This document shows, piece after piece, positions 60,691 through 64,000 of a stretch of 64,000 nucleotides of DNA. The stretch is from NCBI RefSeq assembly GCF_030553075.1, contig NZ_CP130702.1:62001-126000 (forward strand). Direction: 5' to 3'. The stretch is from Halomonas sp. I5-271120 (GTDB lineage Bacteria; Pseudomonadota; Gammaproteobacteria; Pseudomonadales; Halomonadaceae). Position 1 is the stretch's first letter; each line of letters opens with the position of its first letter. A program made the translations under genes and the position numbers. The notes beneath the pieces were generated by a model. It did not search any database. It was not told where the DNA came from and worked only from the letters and a program-made list of their open reading frames with translations.

Positions 60691-61691
60691 ATCGTCCAGA
60701 AATGAAGCCTAAATCAATGTTCAGATTGAATCGTAATCGCCTGGTTCTGTGCGTCGGCCTCTCTGCCGCGGCCCTCTGCAGCAATGCAAATGCCGATGGC
60801 GGCCCCGTTCCTGACCTGCCGATCGTGCCGGCCTCGACCGTGACTCAGGATGTCCCGCCTCCGAAGCAGCCGACACCTCGAGCGGAAGGGGCGCAGCGCA
60901 CAGCTACTGCCTCTCGGGCCTCTGCAAATAATGCCCTCGCTGGCCTCAACGTATCCAGCGACTCTGCGATCATGGTGGAGCCCGGTGTCACTCAGATTGC
61001 CGCGATCTCCCGAGGCCACCTGAATCGCCTGGTCACCCCGTTCCCCACCCCCGAGGTCATGACCAGCAGCCTCTCCACAGGCTCCGGCGATGCCTGCGGC
61101 GAGATCTGCATCAAGGACAATGTCGTCTACGTGACGACTGACTCCAAAAAGCCGGTGACCCTCTCCCTGAACGAAGCAGGGCGCCAGGATGCGGCGATCA
61201 TGATGACCTTGGTGCCGAAGGACGTGCCGCCCCGTGAGCTCCAGCTCGAGCTGAAAAACGGTTCAATGGGTGGGCTGCAGTTTGGCAGCAAGAAGGCTGA
61301 GTCGTGGGAAGAGTCACAGCCGTATGTCGACACACTCACCCATCTGTTCCGTCAGATCGCGCTGAACGAGGTGCCGCAAGGCTACACGCTTCACCAGGCG
61401 GAAAGCGGCGTTCTTCCGGTTTGCCGCCAGCCAGGACTAACCTTCGATTTTCGTCATGGCCAACGGATGCTTGGGCACCATTTCGATGTGGCCATTGGCG
61501 TTGCCAAAAACACCTCGAATGGTCCGGTCGAAGTCCGCGAAACCGCGTGTGGCTCCCAGCAGGTGGCAGCGGTGGCGTCCTGGCCGAAGAACGTCCTGCA
61601 TCCCGGGGACAAGACCGAAGTCTACGTTGCCGTATCGCGCTCCATGGGTGGCGGTAAGCCGACAACCCAGCGTCCGTCTCTGGTGAGGTGA
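60687..61691 (+). CDS. traK: Conjugal transfer protein TraK (VirB9/secretin-like)
   Basis: 334 aa; GGGAG before the ATG. Signal peptide with LVLCVGLSAAALCSNANA, a Pro-rich stretch, then the TraK beta-domains: ITQIAAISRGHLNRLVTPF-type motif (QIAAISRGHLNRLVTPFP), VYVTTDSKKPVTLSL and a C-terminal VAVASWPKNVLHPGDKTEVYV. It forms part of the outer-membrane core complex with TraB and TraV. Complete in length. Confidence 0.95.
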   Translation: MNRPEMKPKSMFRLNRNRLVLCVGLSAAALCSNANADGGPVPDLPIVPASTVTQDVPPPKQPTPRAEGAQRTATASRASANNALAGLNVSSDSAIMVEPGVTQIAAISRGHLNRLVTPFPTPEVMTSSLSTGSGDACGEICIKDNVVYVTTDSKKPVTLSLNEAGRQDAAIMMTLVPKDVPPRELQLELKNGSMGGLQFGSKKAESWEESQPYVDTLTHLFRQIALNEVPQGYTLHQAESGVLPVCRQPGLTFDFRHGQRMLGHHFDVAIGVAKNTSNGPVEVRETACGSQQVAAVASWPKNVLHPGDKTEVYVAVSRSMGGGKPTTQRPSLVR

Positions 61692-61695
61692 TCAA

Positions 61696-63042
61696 ATGAA
61701 CTTGAAGTCTAAATGGCAAGACCTGCCAGGGCGCAAGAAACATCTGACAATCATCGTCGGTGTCGTGTCACTGGTCATTGTAGGCGCACTCGTCTTTGGT
61801 GATAACGAGGCTGAAAACCCGCTACGCACCACTGCCTCCGAAGACAAGAATGTCAACGTCTTCAACACAGGCAACGCGCGTGACACGGGTATCGACGGCT
61901 TGGCGAGCCAGGTCCGTCAGATGCAAAAGTCCAATGAGGTGCTGCTCAAAGAGCTGGACCGGCTTCGCGAAGAGAATGAGGGCCTATCGGAGGCCGTCAA
62001 GAAGACGACCGAAGCAGAGGCCCTCAGCAAGGCGCTGACCGACATCCGAGCTGAGATCGGTGCGATCAAGAAGGAGAACGAGAATCTCGAGACGATCGTT
62101 GACGAATATCGTTCCCAGAGACCGGTTGCTCCGTCATCGAACGGCGGGACTAACCAGCACGGGGGTGACGATTTCGGGGTATGGGAGCCTGAAGGTGAGG
62201 AGGAGACAACCCAGGACGACTATACGGTGTCTGCGAACCCGATGAAGGACTTTGCCGATTCAGAGCCGCAGTCTGTCGCCGGGGTGGTGGAAGGCTCCAG
62301 TGAGAGTGATGGGGCCGAGTCTGCGCCGGCGCCACGTATGATCACCAGCGTGGTAGAAGCCTCTCCGGAAAAGGAAGAGGACGCTAGCAAGTCAGAAGAT
62401 GATGAGGGCGCCTTCCTCCCGGCAGGCTCAATCATAAGTGGTGTTCTCTTGACCGGCATGGATGCCCCAACGGGATCTGGCGCACGCCAAGATCCGTTCC
62501 CCGCAACTATTCGCATCAACAAGGAAGCGATTTTGCCTAACCGGTTCCGTGCCGATGTTCGGGAATGCTTCATGCTTGTCAGTGGCCACGGCGATCTCTC
62601 CTCGGAGCGTGCCTACCTCCGCTCCGAAACTATCAGCTGTGTACGGCAAGACGGCGGTGTGATCGAGACAGGTCTCAGAGGCTATGCCTCAGGGGAAGAT
62701 GGTAAGGCGGGAATTCGCGGTCGATTGGTCAGCAAGCAGGGCAGCATCATTGCCAAGTCGCTTATGGCTGGTTTCATGAGCGGAGCAGCGGAAGCCTTTG
62801 ATGTTGACTCCGTGCCCGTGATCAACACGGAGAGTGTCGGGGATAGCACGCAATATCAGTCGAACTACGATCCGAAAATGATCCAGGGCGCCGCTTCGTC
62901 GGGCGCATCGAGTGCACTCGAACGCATCGCGCAGTTTTATATCGACATGGCTGAAGGCATGTATCCGGTCATCGAAATCGATGCAGGTCGCCAGATTGAT
63001 GTCATTGTCACCAGCGGCTCGCAGCTGAAACTCCAGGGGTAA
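61696..63042 (+). CDS. traB: Conjugal transfer protein TraB (VirB10-like)
   Basis: 448 aa. One membrane helix (about 15-35), a coiled coil (about 70-145) and an acidic linker lead to the VirB10-type beta-barrel: GSIISGVLLTGMDAPTG, FPATIRINKEAILPNRF, then a CFMLVSGHGDLSSERAYLR region and a final IDVIVTSGSQLKL. It spans both membranes and joins the core complex to the inner-membrane parts. A GAGGTG site precedes the ATG. Confidence 0.95.
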   Translation: MNLKSKWQDLPGRKKHLTIIVGVVSLVIVGALVFGDNEAENPLRTTASEDKNVNVFNTGNARDTGIDGLASQVRQMQKSNEVLLKELDRLREENEGLSEAVKKTTEAEALSKALTDIRAEIGAIKKENENLETIVDEYRSQRPVAPSSNGGTNQHGGDDFGVWEPEGEEETTQDDYTVSANPMKDFADSEPQSVAGVVEGSSESDGAESAPAPRMITSVVEASPEKEEDASKSEDDEGAFLPAGSIISGVLLTGMDAPTGSGARQDPFPATIRINKEAILPNRFRADVRECFMLVSGHGDLSSERAYLRSETISCVRQDGGVIETGLRGYASGEDGKAGIRGRLVSKQGSIIAKSLMAGFMSGAAEAFDVDSVPVINTESVGDSTQYQSNYDPKMIQGAASSGASSALERIAQFYIDMAEGMYPVIEIDAGRQIDVIVTSGSQLKLQG

Positions 63043-63045
63043 GAA

Positions 63046-63660
63046 ATGGGACATAACGTGACACGCTATTCAAAGTTCGTTTCCGCAGGAGCGTTGCTGG
63101 CACTTCTGGCGGGCTGCTCGAGCATGAACGTCGGTGAATCAGAATTTTCCTGTTCCGGAATGCCTGGTGACTGGAATGGCAAAAGTCCGGCCTGTGCGTC
63201 TGCCACCGAAGTCTACGAAATGACGAACAACGGTGAAGTGCCCAACCCAGTTACCCCTGTCGACCGGATGAAGGAAGAGCAGCAGGCTCGTCTGAATGGA
63301 GGCTCCGTTGAGCAGGAAGTCGCTGGCCAGCCGGCTGGCGTCGACCCGGTCACTAATGACTACGTCACCCCTGCATTGCCGAATCGCCCAGTGCCGATCC
63401 GCACGCCGGCAAAAGTGATGCGGATTTGGGTTGCGCCTTGGGAAGACACGTCCGGCAATCTAAATGTGCCAGGGTACGTTTATACCGAGATTGAACCGCG
63501 CCGCTGGACGGTGGGGGAGCAGGTGCCCACCTCGAACCCGACGCTTCGCCCGCTCCAGGTGAGCGAGCCGGCTTCACAGCAAGCGAAGCAGCAGTCCCGC
63601 CAAGGCTCCCCAGGTCAGAAAAGCTCGCTGTCTCAGGACCAGCGACCTTGGCTGCAGTAA
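63046..63660 (+). CDS. traV: Conjugal transfer lipoprotein TraV
   Basis: 204 aa. A lipoprotein signal with lipobox LAGC, then the TraV marks CSGMPGD...CASATEVYEM, and PVRIPTPAKVMRIWVAPWED-type residues (PVPIRTPAKVMRIWVAPWED). The C-terminus is Gln/Ser-rich and disordered. It is the VirB7-type lipoprotein of the outer-membrane core complex. It ends the tra block in the window, followed by a terminator. Confidence 0.93.
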   Translation: MGHNVTRYSKFVSAGALLALLAGCSSMNVGESEFSCSGMPGDWNGKSPACASATEVYEMTNNGEVPNPVTPVDRMKEEQQARLNGGSVEQEVAGQPAGVDPVTNDYVTPALPNRPVPIRTPAKVMRIWVAPWEDTSGNLNVPGYVYTEIEPRRWTVGEQVPTSNPTLRPLQVSEPASQQAKQQSRQGSPGQKSSLSQDQRPWLQ

Positions 63661-63681
63661 AACGCCAACCCCTCCCCGTCG

Positions 63682-63712
63682 ACCGCCCTAAGTTGCTTAG
63701 GGCGGTTTTTTT
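63682..63712 (+). terminator. Terminator after traV
   Basis: A perfect 11-bp stem ACCGCCCTAAG/CTTAGGGCGGT, a 3-nt loop and seven T. Confidence 0.95.
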
Positions 63713-64000
63713 GTCGTGTTCATGGCGGTAGGGGTACGAACGATGAGAGCTGATGCCAGGATGAAAGGGCAGAAGAAAACTTTTCATCGTTGCGAAAATC
63801 GTAGTGCGCTAAGCAGGTGTTTCATTGCTCTAATCTTTCCATAAAAGAGGACCATTTTAGGGCGGACAGGAGTGTGAAAGGGGTTGATAAGATTGCTCGA
63901 ATCACAGCTAGAGAGATAATTATATGAGATTCTTTTTCTCGGCTATTTTAGGGCAGATAGGCGAGGGCTATTAATTCCTTTGGAGGCCAGATAGTTGGAT
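63713..64000. other. Gene-free right end
   Basis: No convincing gene. The sequence is AT-rich, and ATTTTAGGGC occurs twice (63854 and 63946), so this is probably a promoter or control region for the next genes, which lie outside. Confidence 0.4.

Noticed and set aside
1..64000. CRISPR arrays, tRNA or rRNA genes, insertion sequences
   Set aside because: No regular repeats, no tRNA-like or rRNA sequence and no transposase frame were seen.

Overview
The window looks like part of a large conjugative plasmid (or a related integrative element) of a gammaproteobacterium, most likely a Halomonas-like host. The evidence for the host is the gammaproteobacterial RecA, strong AGGAG-type ribosome binding sites and moderately GC-rich coding sequence; the genus is an inference. 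No replication or partition genes are visible, so the backbone continues outside the window.

Layout. 1-3.4 kb: small genes (a partial gene, a TolA-C-like protein, a DUF411 metal-binding protein), a complete second-copy-type recA and a frameshifted ArsR-like regulator. 3.5-10.4 kb: a giant exported Ig-like protein (1856 aa), resembling in size and style the Ig-like proteins of IncHI plasmids that are needed for conjugation, and a secreted DNase-I-fold/helix-hairpin-helix protein. 10.5-19.9 kb, minus strand: a cluster around an N6-adenine methyltransferase fused to an SNF2-type helicase and a C5-cytosine methyltransferase, with four proteins of unknown function. 20-24.4 kb: envelope genes including an LPP20-type lipoprotein and two exported proteins that resemble the FlgT/FlgO fold. 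24.4-33.3 kb: an SF1 helicase, a four-unit zinc-knuckle protein, Spo0M, NAD-dependent DNA ligase, small zinc-ribbon proteins and a broken ERCC4 nuclease. 33.3-40 kb: L,D-transpeptidase, M48 membrane protease and many plasmid-type hypotheticals.

40.1-48.5 kb, minus strand: one long ter operon (terB, terC, two TerD-family genes, two phosphoribosyltransferase-type genes, a HAD phosphatase, a CitE-like lyase, a TerA-like and a TerZ/X-like gene), i.e. the tellurite/stress module with its nucleotide-like metabolite genes, but with no ATP-grasp gene in the window. 49-52.5 kb: topoisomerase III and a lipoprotein. 52.7-63.7 kb, plus strand: conjugation genes traI (MOBH relaxase), traD, a small gene, a DUF4400 gene, traL, traE, traK, traB, traV.

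The most interesting signal is not a gene. At least eight, and with variants about seventeen, transcription units scattered over the 50 kb to the left of tra (recA, ligA, terB, the methyltransferase cluster, the Ig-like gene and others) are preceded by the same promoter layout: a TTCCCGAT-type box (variants TTCYSGAY) in place of the -35, and a -10 of the form G-n-TAnnnT beginning exactly 22 nt after the first T of that box. This suggests a plasmid-wide regulon driven by a dedicated sigma factor or an activator bound over the -35 region. A second near-identical element sits about 74 nt upstream of two lipoprotein genes. Several start codons were chosen with the help of these promoters.
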